Shown: positions 45,066-57,085, numbered from the stretch's first letter. The stretch is 64,000 nt of DNA from Eutrigla gurnardus (GCA_963514095.1 OY741268.1:3928001-3992000), one strand, 5' to 3'. Made by a program: numbers and translations. Notes: generated by a model not told the origin, from the letters alone.

Positions 45066-46489
45066 ATGACCCACTAACGCCCCCCCCCCCCCAAAAAAAA
45101 AGCACTTCTATGTTCTTACCTATAGCACTTTGATCATAGCACTGTTGTTCTTAAGGTATGTTTGCTGAACAGCTACTACTTTACTCAGACGACGACCTAA
45201 CACTTGTTTCTATTTTTTAGCTCTTATTTATCGGCAATGACATGTTGTGGTTTATTTGTTTCGACAGGTAAAGTAATAGATACTGGAAGTTCAGTATAGA
45301 TTGTCAGGAGGCATAATTGGAGGTTATTATATGTGGTCGCATCCAGACCAATGGTGTCAAACTCATTTTCCGTTGGCCACATATGTGGGCCCAGCTGGAC
45401 CAGGAAGACCATGACAAAATAATGTATAAACAACACCAGAACCTTTTTTTCGCTCTCTTTACTAGTGTACACATAAATTCTGAAAATGTAAGAAAACAAT
45501 GAACAATTAATTTAATAATTTACAACAGATTTCAAAAAATTTAGTTTTTCCACATTGTCAGTCTTCCGCACAAAGCCTTTGTCACATATATTTTTAATCT
45601 GAAGTCTGACAATATTTTGAGGTTAAGCTGCTGACAAAATTTTGCCAGATGCTTAACATTTGTATTCTGATCCGGATGTACGAGTCAATTGTGTTTTGTC
45701 TCTCTTCAGGGCTGGACTGGGACCAAAAATTGGCCCGGGCATTTTCAGCAGAGACCGGCCCACCAGGTATGGATGGAAAGACAATGAAGCCTATGAACAA
45801 TCTTTTTTGTGACAATGCTTGTACACTGTCGGGCACCGCCCCTCGGCTGTAATTGGTCCAGCCCAGAATCAATCATGACTTAGGGGCCGATCTACCAGTT
45901 TTGTGTACCAATAGCAGTGTTTCCCACAGGAAAATGTTGACATACTAAATGGGGTTGAGGAGTTGAAGCATTCAAGAAAAGATGAAAACAAAAATGACTA
46001 AAACACAGTGCTGAGCTTTCCAGGGTTCCCCAATTAGTTTTCACTGAGGGCCAAATTATGTCCAGGTTGCCAAGTCGAGGGCCAAATTGTCTGTTTTTTT
46101 TCATTGGATCACTAAACATTATTTTATGTGCAAATGTTATTATTGTTGCTGCTATTATTTGAAGTATTATTATTGAGGGGCGTTCACACCGAACGCGATA
46201 GACGCGAATTGAGCGGCGACTCTACATTGAAAACCAATGTAAATGGCGCGATGACACGCGATTCAGGCGGAGGCGGCGCGAATGGAGCGTCTGGCGCGAT
46301 GAGACGCGGCGCGAATGGCGCGTCTGACGCGGCGCGAATGGCGCGTCTGACGCGAATGAAGCGAATGGCGCGTCTGACGCGTCTGACGCGGCGCGAATAA
46401 AGTTGAAAATATCGAACTTTTCATGCGGCATCGCGCCGCGACATCCAATCAGCGACGAGTTCAAGCCGACAGACAGATGAGCTGATATG

Positions 46490-46663
46490 GACGGGCTGCA
46501 TTACCAAACCCGACTCGGGAAGACCGGACCCCGGCGCGACGGGGGCCGTACCGGCCTCACACCGTCAGGGCTGAGCCTCGATCAGAAGGACTCAGGCCCC
46601 CGCGCGACACCGGGCAATCGGTCTTCCATACGCCACATTTCCCACGTCCACCCGCCCGTCGGA

Positions 46664-46694
<31 letters not shown>

Positions 46695-46728
46695 GCTCGC
46701 CGCTACTGAGGGAATCCTAGATAGTTTA

Positions 46729-46770
<42 letters not shown>

Positions 46771-46788
46771 TCATCTGATCTGAGGTCG
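46490..46788 (-). pseudogene. 28S rRNA 5' fragment (first about 300 nt)
   Basis: The minus strand starts CGACCTCAGATCAGATGAGA and runs through ACAACCCGCTGAATTTAAGC, ATATTACTAAGCGGAGGAAA and GGGAAGAGCCCAGCGCCGAA to GTCTTCCCGAGTCGGG and AATGCAGCCC. This is the universally conserved 5' end of vertebrate 28S rRNA (to about nucleotide 300). It differs at several positions that are normally invariant, for example ATAAACTATCTAGGATTCCC in place of AGAAACTAACCAGGATTCCC. It is therefore a dead copy, not a working gene. It ends inside the large subunit sequence, so only a fragment was captured. Confidence 0.93.
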
Positions 46789-46915
46789 AATGTGGCCCCG
46801 ACTCTGGGGAGAGGTGCGAGGGACGTGGCTCCCGGAGGAGGCTCACGGACTCTGGCATCGGGTACCCCGAGGCGGAGGAGGAGGGTCCGCCGACGTGACC
46901 CGCCGGCTCCCCTCA
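46789..46915 (-). pseudogene. ITS2 3' end joined to the 28S fragment
   Basis: GC-rich sequence directly upstream of the 28S start on the minus strand, in the place where ITS2 belongs in an rDNA unit. I infer identity from position and composition; ITS2 is too variable to confirm by eye. Confidence 0.6.
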
Positions 46916-48539
46916 AAAATGAGCGTCATGCGCGAATGAAGCGAATGACGCGAATGAAGCGAATGACGCGAATGACGCGAATAGTCCAAAATGATCAAGC
47001 GGCGCGATACACGCGTCTCACGCGATTGTATTCTATCGCGTCCGGTGTGAACGCCGCATTGTAATGATTAGTACTACCAGTGGTAGTTGGTTGTAGTAGC
47101 AGATAGTAGTAGTAGTCATAGCCTGTGTTGAGGGACAGATAAAAATATACGCTTGAAAGAAAATAAGTCCAATATCAAGGATTTATTTATTTGAATGCCC
47201 CTGGAAAATATTTTGATCAACAACAAAAAACAACAGCACTACAGCAAGTGGTGCACAAGAGGAAAAAAATATAGATTTTTGTTTGCAGCGTCTTGCTTTT
47301 GTCTTGTAATTTGCAGACGGTCCCTGCACACTCGCCCGGCTGCCGGCTGCGCATAGAGATCAATGTTCTCCGTCCAGACCGGACGGCTTATTTGTGTAAA
47401 AAAATCTGGGTTTTGGTCCTTGTAGCTCGTAGTCTATGATATTACGGTGGGAAAGAGGCAGCATTTGTTTGAACACGTTTCTCTTCAGATGTATTGATCC
47501 CGAATCTGTGAATATATATTTCCAACTTTACAGAACTCTTTATTTGACCTTATGGCAGGTTATTGCATAGTTATTGGCCGGACACTTTGCTCTTGCGGGC
47601 CAATTTTGCGCTCTTGCGCTAATTGGGGATGGCTGCTTTATACTATTAGTTTATTATGACTATTATTATTATTGATATAAGTGGGTGACTGTTCCTCAGC
47701 CTTCCTTGGTGTTTTGGTTTTGACATACGCGCACGCACTGTCAAACTCGCGCAGCCAAGGGGGGTCGGCGCGGGGGATGCCTTGCCATGGCGACGGGGGA
47801 AAACAGAACGTTGATGAACCAAACCAGCCGCGAGGATTTCCCCTTATAATAAGCGCTGCTGCCCTCCTGTTTAGGCCTATCATTAGTTAAGTCCATTCAA
47901 TGTGTGGGAAACACTGAATAGGTATCATGACTAATACCATTAATAACACTAGTACCATTTAAAAAAAAAAAGGCTCGGCCCAAAATCGCCATCGGCCCTT
48001 CGGGCAAATGCCCGATATGCCCGATGGCCAGTCCAGCCCTGTCTCTCTTCCATCTCTTCTATCGTGTCTGTCATGTTAAGCTGGACGTCCGCAGGCAGAT
48101 AAGAAGCCTTGACTGTGGATGAGGAGGAAAAACTGTGAACTCGACCTGAAACAGTTAATGCAGCTCTGTGACAATAATGTAATCTTTCATGTCAGCATCG
48201 ACTCTATTTGCACACACAGGGCTTTGACAGGGAAAATGAGCAGGGTTTACCCTTTGACAGCTGTATCTCCCACAAAGTGTCTGACTGGCATCTTTTTGTG
48301 TTTTCAACTGGTCTGTAATATCCTCATACCAAACTGCTACAGCAGCCTTGTCTTTCAGCATGCATGTCTGGTTTTGGTGCTGATATTACTTTTCCCCCCC
48401 CAAAAAAATTTGCATTTTTTTCATTGTTTTTAAAGCCACACACAGACATTTGCACCATTACAAATCATAATGCAAATTAACTCAAAACACAACAACGAAA
48501 ACAATAATTTGTAGAAAATAAGTTAGTAAGATACGAATA

Positions 48540-49130
48540 AAATATAAATGAATCTCTTCACACACTGCCGCCGATGGTCATGACAGCCAGGTACGGCTCC
48601 CAGAGCCCATTAAAATCCCCCTGCTTCCCCTTCGCAATATACATGAGTCTCTCCAACCCAATGCATCCAGAAAGTTCTTTTACCCACATTCCAAGTATAG
48701 GGGGCCTCCACACTCTTCCAACATAGAGCAATAGCTCTCCTGGCCTGGAGGAGCCCAAAGTCCAGTAATTTGGTCTGTTTTATGTGAGGAAAGTATTTTG
48801 GATACTCTCCAAGCACACACACAATTTGGCATTCAAGGGGACCCTGACCTTTAACATCCTTGACAAACTTCCTTCCAGAACTGCTGTATATGCAAGCATT
48901 CCCATAAGCAATGAAATATTGTTCCCTTCTCATCTAAACATTTTAAACACAGATCCGGAACATTGGCCGACATATGATTGAGCTTGACAGGTGTTATGTA
49001 CGTTCTCATCAACCACTTATACTGGAGGAGTTTAAATTGAGGATTAATAGTTTGTCTCTGCGCCTTCAAACAAGCCCTACTCCAGTCCATCTCATCTATA
49101 TCTTCTCCTACAGTATTTAGCATTTAATGT
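48540..49130 (-). mobile_element. L1-type LINE C-terminal fragment, degenerate
   Basis: Minus-strand frames give FKLLQYKWLMRTYITPVKLN, then the zinc-knuckle-like CLKCLDEKGTIFHCLWEC that lies near the C-terminus of L1-like ORF2 proteins, followed by FWKEV and LLDFGLLQARRAIALCWKSV in a shifted frame. It lies inside hAT element D, to the right of element A. The sequence from 49140 to 49420 may also belong to it but is not recognised. Confidence 0.75.
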
Positions 49131-49617
49131 ATCCAATGTTGATTCATTTCTATGTGAAACTAAGATACTATAATATTTACATCCCAGCTGCCTCTCTGAT
49201 GTTCTGGGTATGACTAAAAACAGACTGCTGTTTCCTCGAACCTTCCAACAATTCTTTTATCTCCTCTGTTCTCGGCTGTCCTGCAGGTCCTTTTATTTTC
49301 AACATGATGAGTGTAATAACGGTGCTTAATATGAACACTGGCTACATGGAACAGGTCTATTTTCTTCTCCACTCTTCTCCTTTGTGACGAAGACATGTCC
49401 ACTGGCGGCTCCCAGATGAACGGCAGCCGACGATGCTTACAGCTGTATTACATTTTTATTGAAAACTGGAATGTATTACTTCCTTGCAAATTTGACATTC
49501 ATCAAAGTCATTCAGTGGGCTGGACTTGACCCTTGACCCATGGGCCGTATATCTGACTCCCCTGAGCCAGAATGTCACTGAAATTGTCTTGGAAAAGTTC
49601 TGGGAAATGATCTGTGG

Positions 49618-49678
49618 AAGAGAGTGGGGACCCTGTTATTACTATTATGATTATTATGATTATTATTATTAATATACT
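49618..49678 (+). repeat. ATT/ATG-rich low-complexity tract
   Basis: TTATTACTATTATGATTATT-like imperfect repeat. Confidence 0.8.
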
Positions 49679-51270
49679 CCTGCAGCTTATATCATGCAGA
49701 AAGAGTATCGAGTGGCCGCCCAGTTACAGTGGACTCAGTGTCATTGCAACAAAACCTGTCAAAGCCTGCATAGAAATGTCTCAAAGCACTCCGTCAGCAT
49801 AGTCCACTTCTCCAGTATCGATCCTCGTGTTCAGAATGTTTTAAGATGCACAGATAAGCTGAATGAACTTCCCCTCATGGCTTTGCCAGAAGCTGGGTAT
49901 TAAGTGATTTATTGGTGAAGGGACAATTGGAAGCCACAAGCTTTTCAGAGCCCTCTTTCAAGCATGCCGGGGGCAATATTTGACATTGAAACATTGATTT
50001 TCAGTGATGCAGATAGGAGTGGAGTGGAGGTAGGTCCAGGACACGGTTCAGCACTGAGACAGAAGGGCTAGCAGACTTTACACTCACTCCAGCGTATTCA
50101 CTAGAGTCTGGTATTCATCACTCTGGCCGTCGTAGAATGAGACACGGTGGCTTTGAGAATAACATGCCAAATTTATAGGCGTGAGATAGATGACCCACTG
50201 ACCAATGCATCAGGACCGAGGCTATTAATAACTGGCGTCTGCTGTAACTGTGCCTGATGCCAATGAAGAATTGAAATGAAACACATCACGGCCTCGTAAA
50301 AAAGCGCCGCAGTGAGAATATTAAGTCACTTATTTCATTTAGCGTTGTGCAAACTGACAGGCATCAGAGCTCACGGGAGACTGACAGGCAGGCAGACTTC
50401 CAGGCTGAATAACAGGATGGAGATGATGAAGGGGCGGATGCAGGCGGGGGTGATGATGCATCTTTCATGGCGTCACTTTACTCCTCCATTTGCTCTACTT
50501 TGTTTCGTGTATGGCTTTTTTTTCTGGGTCTCTCTTCTTCTACTTTCTTCGTCTTCCTCTACGTTGTTTGTTTTTGAGTGCTCTCCCTCAGGGATCGCCT
50601 GAGTAAGCGCCTACGCGAGCGTGACAAGCACTTAAGGGACCATTGAACACCCGTGTGGATATGAAAGCCAGTCACATGCACGCACACACACACAAACACA
50701 CACACACACACAAACCCATTGGTTTTACTGGACTGGTTACAAATAAAAAAACAATGTTTTGCTTGAGGAGATGATACAGTTTATCTAATCAACCACAAAT
50801 TGACCTCTGACCTTTGTGAATCCGTCATGCCTGATATTGGTTCACTGATTTACTTCTCATGCCCGTCCACCTCTCCCTCTCTTTCCTTTTTGATCAAATT
50901 TGGGCTGAGAAAGGATTGCTAAGCTGAACGTGGGGCTTTGGAGGGGCTTAACCTCGCTTGCCCTTTCTTTGTTTTTAATATCATTTCTGTATATTGCCTC
51001 CATGCTTTGGATTATATGAGCAGGCATTTGCGGCTCCCTCCCATTCATGTAAACAACTACAAGAGATCATTGTTCATTTTCCAATTCTGCACAGCTGGCC
51101 AGCAAAGTGTGTTCGGAGTGTGTGTGTGTCCTTGGGTGTGTCTTTTCCTCTCTATATTCAAGGATATCCAATTGAATGGTTTTGGTATTTCTGTGGACAA
51201 ATGCAACTGTACAACATAGACATATGCCAGAATTATGACACAAAATAACTCAGAAAGGCTGTACTGAGAC
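49679..51270. other. No gene seen
   Basis: Contains a (CA)n tract at about 50685-50713. No exon or transposon recognised. Confidence 0.45.
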
Positions 51271-51273
51271 TGA

Positions 51274-52235
51274 GGGCCCTAGTTTCGTGGCGCAGCGCAG
51301 GGCGGCGCAGGGTGGCGGAGCCGGCGCAATGCAAGTTTCGACCCGCGCAGCCTTGCGCACAGTCAGTTTGGCAGTTTGGTGGATCGCCTGCGCGAAGATG
51401 GGTGTGGCGGCGCAGCAGGGGGAGGCATCACAGATTCAGCTTGGCGTAGCGGAAGTTTTGTGGCAAAAAGCCTCGCCGAGACTGCGCTGAAAGCTCGCCA
51501 GCTCCAACCTGGTCTACTTTCGGCGCAAGGCGCAAGGCGTAAATAAAGTCCATTCATTCAAGGCGAATCACAGCTGGCAGAGTGGAAGTTTGGCTGACCG
51601 GCGCGCAGTGCGCACACGTCACCGAGACCTCACAGGCAGGTTTCCACAGTTCCAGGCACATTTAAATGCAATACATAATCACAACGAACACTATTTAATG
51701 CAACTAATTGAATCAACACGTGCATTTATATCTATATAGATTGTCCCGTCACATCTGACGTCAGATCAAAGGCGGATGGCACGCGTAACGGAAACTCAGC
51801 CTCTCAGACCAAAACATCTCCCTCTCTCTCTCCTGTTTTTTATAATATCGGCATTGTTATTATTATGATACGCATGCACAGCGCGTGATGCGCGTGGTGG
51901 GAGCGGCGGCGCTGCTTCTGTCATCGGGTTGTCAAGTGACGGAACTTGCACTGAACCTCCCCTAACACATTAAAGGTGAGGAGAGGAGCTCATTTGATTG
52001 GTGAAGATCTGAATCGGCTGTATTAATCCCAGTCCACGCCTCGTCTCCTCCTCGTCTCCCACTCACGCCTTCTTCTCCTCCCTCTTTCCCACTTGCGCCG
52101 GTGGGCGAGACGGGAGGTGGGCCTGCGCGAGCCTGCGCGGTGCACGAAACTTGCAAAGTCCAGGCGGACACACCCCATCGGCGCGGCGCAGGTACGCTGA
52201 AAGCTGACTGTGCCTGGTCTACGAAACTAGGGCCC
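51274..52235 (+). mobile_element. GGGCCC-TIR non-autonomous DNA transposon, copy 3
   Basis: A 962-bp copy with ends GGGCCCTAGTTTCGTGGCGC and GGTCTACGAAACTAGGGCCC and a 3-bp direct repeat TGA (51271-51273 and 52236-52238). It is in the same orientation as copy 1, and by eye very similar to it over most of its length. No transposase. Confidence 0.93.
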
Positions 52236-52238
52236 TGA

Positions 52239-53588
52239 ATGTTCATTGTTGACCTTGGAGCCGTTTGCAAGTCCACTTTCATTCCTAGTTCTTGGCTTTA
52301 CTTAATTCTATTAATGAATGGTTCTTCAATCTCATAGTAGCAGTTAATAGAAATGGGTTTTATTGTATTATTTATTCATATTAAGTGTGATGATAGCTCA
52401 TACAAAGTACTTTGTGCAATCCACGCACTGCTAAATATCAGGCTGCAAACAACTTGCAGATTCTTGCAGAATATATAATTCTGCTCTATATTTCTATCAG
52501 GTCTTTTATCCCATAATCTGATGTGCATGCAATATAAACTACAATACTACCAATGACAATAAATCAAATAATCTCAGGCAACAGCCCAATGTGGATTAAG
52601 AAGCAGAGATGGATCAAGCTGGAACTTCCACTGTATCATAGGCCATCTGCTGGGCTTCTCTTCCCACAACAGACTGGAGAAACGTTTGGTTTCTGGTTGG
52701 TTCCTCCACGTAGTCCGGTCTGGTCTCTGGACTAATGTGGTCTACTATCTAGACCTCTGAGGGACCACGGACAGTCTCTGGTTCCTCCACGTAGTCTGGT
52801 CTGGTCTCTGGACTAATGTGAACTGAGTTTTCCCACACAGAGGAAGCAGTTTGTTTTGCTGTGTATGGCAAAAGGCATAAATGCTGAGCACCGCACACCT
52901 TCATTTGGAAAAGAAGGGAAACTACATCTAGGAAGGATGTGTGTGGTTGTGATATCTGCAGGTATGTTTGCTGTATGTTTACCTCATGAGGGTGTTTGTG
53001 GGTCCATGTGTGCGCCTCATTTCCATGACAGAGATGAAGTGCTTGTTGATGACACCAAACTCTGCCTTCCTCCTCTGCTCATTTCCGCCGGGCCGCTCCA
53101 CACCGGCGCCGCTCTACTTTACGGCGTTGTCATTAGTTGATTTGCATATTTATGTTCGACAGGCAATATACAGATCTTGGGCTCGGGGAAATATGTGCTT
53201 TTGTGTGTTGTGTAGCGTGAAAGATATACAATACCTTCCACTTTTATGGAGGTCCCCATAAATTGTGCACACAGGACGTTTTGTGAGTGGTGAGGTAGGA
53301 ACCTGTACAGCTAGAAATTAATTGAGCGTCACTTTGAGAATCTGGGACTGCTTGTTGATAAAGTGCAAAGATTGATGGCAGCCTGGCTTCCTCGACTGGA
53401 TGGAGGCTTCATAAAACACAAGATTATAGACGAGACGCGCTCCAGTAGATATTCCCCTGTGCTGCAGGCTTCATGTGTGTTCACACGGTCTCCATGTAAA
53501 CTCTGGTACAAGGGGAACAGCAGACTCTGGATCAGCATGTGTCTCTACACCTGTATGTGGAGGATGAGGATTATAAAGTGACGACCAG
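52239..53588. other. No gene seen; one local duplication
   Basis: At 52699-52740 and 52779-52820 the segment GGTTCCTCCACGTAGTC plus GGTCTGGTCTCTGGACTAAT is repeated about 80 bp apart. Around 53130 GTTGATTTGCATATTTATG contains an octamer-like ATTTGCAT, in a stretch that could be conserved non-coding DNA. No exon recognised. Confidence 0.4.
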
Positions 53589-53714
53589 ATGATGATGATG
53601 ATGTTGATGACGACGATGACGATGATTATGAAGTGACAACGATGATGATGTTGATGATGACGATGATGCTTATGATTATGAAGTGACAACGATGATGATG
53701 ATGATGATGATGAT
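53589..53714 (+). repeat. (GAT)n-rich trinucleotide tract
   Basis: GATGATGATG repeats interrupted by GTTGATGACGACGATGACG and a duplicated TTATGAAGTGACAACGATG segment. Confidence 0.92.
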
Positions 53715-53782
53715 CCTGATAATCTGGAGTAGATGGCGGATAGATGGAGGATTTCTTGTTATGAAGATGACACCTTCTGTTT

Positions 53783-54571
53783 TTTTTTTTTTTTTTTGTT
53801 ATATATTTTTATTTCTCAAGAGAAAATCATTCATATATTGTACAAACATACTGATAGTCGGTCTAACAGTTTGCAATTTTCTTTCGAGCAGTATTCCCAA
53901 CCTCCCACCCTTAAAGGGATAAACCCACAAACACACAAACATAAAAGTACAAGTTCCCCCAAGGGGAAGGAAAGAAAGACAAGGTAAATAATATGTAATA
54001 ATAAAAGAATAAAAGAATAAAAGAACGAAAAGAGAACGGAAAATAACGAAGATAACAATAAAAATAGTAGCAATAATAGCAATAATAATAGTAATGATAT
54101 GGAGCAGCAATATGAATGTAAGCGTCAGCAAGGTGATGCGTACAATAGCCTAAATGACAGTAATACAATAATACAATAGCATACAGCATTTGGTGTACAG
54201 GTTCATGCTCTCGCCATGCCCGAGAGTATAGGACACCAGAATTCCATAAAGAGATGGCCACGATTATATTTCTCCAAAGTCAGTTTTTCTAAAGGTAAAA
54301 ATAAAGACAGCTGATCAAGGAAAATCTTAAAAGATGGAGGGGAATCATTCTTCCAAAATAAAAGTATACATTTCTTTGCGAAATAAGTTATCAAAATGAG
54401 TATCCTGCATTTTTTATGATCTAAGTGTAAATTATTTGTGTCATTTAATAAATATAAGCTGCTGCATGAATCAAATTGTATGTTCATAACTGATTGAGTA
54501 AAAGAATGGATTGAGCTCCAATAACTTTTTAAATGGACGCAGTCCCAAAACATGTGCAAGAATGTCCCCTC
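53783..54571 (-). mobile_element. L1-type LINE 3' end with poly(A), 5'-truncated
   Basis: Minus-strand insertion flanked by a 12-bp direct repeat CACCTTCTGTTT (53771-53782 and 54572-54583). The T-run at the left edge is the element's poly(A) tail. The 5' part encodes GTFLHMFWDCVHLKSYW, the C-terminal HX4C-type region of L1-like ORF2, continuing to IFLDQLSLFLPLEKLTLEKY and a C-terminus near 54203. A 400-bp AT-rich 3' UTR follows. The 123-codon remainder is open in one frame, so the insertion is probably fairly young compared with other LINEs here. Confidence 0.88.
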
Positions 54572-54583
54572 CACCTTCTGTTT

Positions 54584-56557
54584 GATGAAGCACCCTACTT
54601 GCTGTCTGTCATCAGACGGGTGCTCCCACTGTAGCTGATTGTACTGGAGTACTGGGGTCAGTAGGAGGATGACGACAGACTCATTACAATCATTTTAACT
54701 CATTAGAATGTTTCTCAGATGTTGGTATGTATGTACATCGGTATACGTGCAGGTGTATAAATATTATATATATACAGTATTTCTGTTTATCATGTATACA
54801 CGTTTGTAGATATACAGTATATTTATCTGCAAAGGGGTGTTGTTTATATAGATGTATGTATTATTTTATTATTTATCTACACACTCACCCACACACAAAC
54901 ACTCACAGACACTCGTTAGTGCGATGTCTCCTACCATTTCCAGTTGTCAGCGTGGCAGCGTCGCCTGCAGACACAGGCAGAGATTGTCGGTGTTGATCAC
55001 ACCCTCATACTGACGCCCTCCAAGACCCTCTGCTCTCTCCCTCCAGCACCTCCAGTTAGCACCCAACTCAGCACCTGCAGAGAGGCGGCAGCTATGCTTC
55101 AGCGACTGGGGATCCTACTGTAAAATACCTCGACTTTAACGAAGCCCAGCCATTCAGTCAGATGTATCCCTGAACAGGTTTAATGATGGTTTCATATCAC
55201 GTCTATTAAGTCTGACTTATTTTTTTGTGCTAGTTATTTGTATCCATTATATATATGGAAAACAAATACAATACAATTTGCAGTGCAAACATGAAGTAGT
55301 TTGCAGTCCTTCTACATTCTCTCTACCTTTTTAAGTGAAATCTATGGAAATATAATTTGAATGATGGCATAAATACAAACAAGCACATGTTCAACAATTA
55401 TTTCCATACTTGTAGAGTTACCCCTCCTGGCATTATTGTGCTCTTCATACAACTGCTCTCGATAGTCAGTTTGGACGTATGCATGCTCGTTACATGCATA
55501 GCTTTTGATTTATGCCCTCAAGAATCACTGTTTAAGCAATTCAACAGTTTTTCACCATTTACGAGGAAGCAATAATCAGCATCAACAGATTATGATTTCC
55601 TTGTTTATTCAATCATCCATCTGGCATCCTTTCTAGGGATTTCATCGCTCCTCAAACATAACAACAGCCTAATGATTAAGACTCCAGCGAGTCTGTATCA
55701 TTTCTTCTTTTAGCTGAAGATCACGGTGAAGTGCTTCGCCTTCTCCGAAGTGGAACTGAATACTGTACCAGACCTTGTTCAGTAAACCGTTCCCAGGTAG
55801 CGAACGTTGTTAATTCAGGGTGATTAATGATGTTGAGGCTGCTGTCTCCAGTCACCTGGATCCCTTGCTGCTAACGCCAGGCAATGTATACAAATTAAAA
55901 CGATCAATTGTGTCGCTCATTTCTCTTTTATTACCTGGAAAATCAAATCATAACATCAGCTGAAAAGGAAGGGCTTATTTCCCTTCTCCAATCAGAAGTC
56001 TATATTGCCTGACTCAACCAATGGGAACACAGTCTGAGCAGTCTGTGTCTGAGCGACAAATGATTCAACCAACAAATAACACTGAAAGCAAAAAGGACTT
56101 GGTTCCACTATGTATGCAGTGAAGTATGAAGTAGAGAACTGGGTGAGAGCAGTTTATGGAAGGGGGGCTGGGACAATGGCTCATGATTTATTCTCATGTG
56201 CAAATCTTATTAATGTATGTGTGTAATGTGTAATGACAGAAACATAAAAAGAGACTGTGAGGAAGGAGAGTGGAGCGTTCCCTTATGAAATGTTCCATAT
56301 TTCATATCCAATGTTTAATGTCCTGCCCACCAGCTTCACCCTCCACTTGCAGCTGCTTCTAACAGAAAGTTAGAAGAATCTTTCTATGATGTTTATATGA
56401 AAATATATGTTATGTTTCAAATGCACTCTACTTCACCAGTCGTGACCAATGTTTAACTTGCCGATAACACAACAGGTTAATCATGGTGCCAGTTAACATT
56501 CAATATTGATGAAGACACTTTGGCTTAAATCCTACTTGGTTAACTTGTTAACCCCTT
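54584..56557. other. No gene seen
   Basis: AT-rich, partly TATA-rich spacer (54750-54850). No exon, RNA or element recognised. Confidence 0.4.
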
Positions 56558-57085
56558 ATAATAATAATAATACATTTAATTTAATAGCGCCTTTCAGGTC
56601 ACTCAAGGACACTTTACAAAACAGACTGGGTTAAAATCATACAATTAGTTAAACAAAAGTAGATAAAAAACACAAAAATCAACACAATAAAATAGGCAGT
56701 GACGGTAAAGGCAGGGAGTTAGAGGGAGTAGGCAGTCCGGAACAGGTGAGTTTTGAGTCTTGTTTTGAAGATGGGGAGAGAGTCACAGTTACGGAGGTCG
56801 GGTGGGAGGGTGTTCCAGAGCTGAGAAGCAGAGCGGCTGAAGGCCCTACCCCCCCATAGTGCTGAGGCGGGCAGGGGGCACAGAGAGGTGGGTGGAGGAG
56901 GAGGATCTGAGGGAACGGGTGGGGATGATGACGTGCAGGAGGTCAGAGAGGTAGGGAGGGGCGAGGTTTTGAATGGCCATGAATGTGTACAGGAGGAGTT
57001 TGTAATTGATACGAAATTTTACAGGAAGCCAGTGGAGGTGCTGGAGGACAGGGGTGATGGCCTAGCCCTCAGAAGATACGGCTAA
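56558..57085 (-). mobile_element. CR1/Rex-type LINE 3' end (antisense), degenerate
   Basis: Same family as 43738-44225. On the minus strand, remnants of the LINE C-terminus (AFSRSASQLWNTLP region) are followed by the tail GTGTCCTTGAGTGACCTGAA, AGGCGCTATTAAATTAAATG and (TTA)n. Many stops; 5'-truncated. Confidence 0.75.

Larger units (their letters stand above)
46177..47057. mobile_element. TIR element C carrying an rDNA fragment, innermost layer
   Basis: Terminal inverted repeats of 26 bp match at 24 positions: left GGGGCGTTCACACCGAACG..., right (minus strand) GCGGCGTTCACACCGGACG..., both then CGATAGA. Both arms hold short-period repeats of GCGAATGGCGCGTCTGACGC type (46255-46400, 46920-46990). 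Between the arms is a fragment of ribosomal DNA. There is no transposase. ATT next to both ends may be the target duplication if a 2-bp indel at the left end is allowed. The class is unknown; Harbinger-like is possible. Confidence 0.75.
46021..47635. mobile_element. hAT-type element B, fourth layer
   Basis: Left end CAGGGTTCCCCAATTAG and right end (minus strand) CAGCCATCCCCAATTAG, followed inward by GAGGGCCAAATT and GCGGGCCAATTTT in mirror order, as in Charlie-like hAT elements. I find no matching 8-bp target duplication, so the exact ends are less certain than those of the layers around it. Confidence 0.66.
45915..47916. mobile_element. hAT-type element E, third layer
   Basis: Perfect 14-bp terminal inverted repeats CAGTGTTTCCCACA with a 5-bp direct repeat AATAG on both sides (45910-45914 and 47917-47921). 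The termini match a common hAT group; a 5-bp duplication is shorter than the usual 8 bp, so either the outer bases have mutated or the family makes short duplications. Confidence 0.82.
45707..48041. mobile_element. hAT-type element A, second layer
   Basis: Perfect 14-bp terminal inverted repeats CAGGGCTGGACTGG and a perfect 8-bp target duplication TCTCTCTT (45699-45706 and 48042-48049). Ends fit the hAT rule CA(A/G)NG. GGCCCGGGCATTTTCAGCAG near the left end and GCCCGATATGCCCGATGG near the right are typical of this group. Without the inner elements only about 330 bp remain, so it is a short non-autonomous copy. Confidence 0.92.
45349..49564. mobile_element. hAT-type element D, outermost layer of the nest
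   Basis: The left end CAATGGTGTCAAACTCA and the right end (minus strand) CAGGGGAGTCAGATATA are diverged terminal inverted repeats of the GTCAAACTC hAT group that is common in fish. Next to each end lie GGCCACATATGTGGGCC and GGGCCGTATATC. The flanking 8-mers ATCCAGAC and AGCCAGAA match at 6 of 8 positions, as expected of an old 8-bp target duplication. No transposase domain was recognised in the residual body. It contains element A and an L1-type LINE piece. Confidence 0.68.

Noticed and set aside
46020..46021. An 8-bp target duplication for hAT element B
   Set aside because: Left flank GAGCTTTC and right flank CTTTATAC do not match, so I state none for this layer.
46490..46788. A functional 28S rRNA gene
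   Set aside because: Only about 300 nt are present, conserved bases are mutated, and the piece lies within a transposon. No 18S or 5.8S follows.
46128..47064. Arg-rich frames (about 77-90 codons) as basic proteins
   Set aside because: They translate the GCGAATGGCGCGTC repeats or the rDNA fragment.
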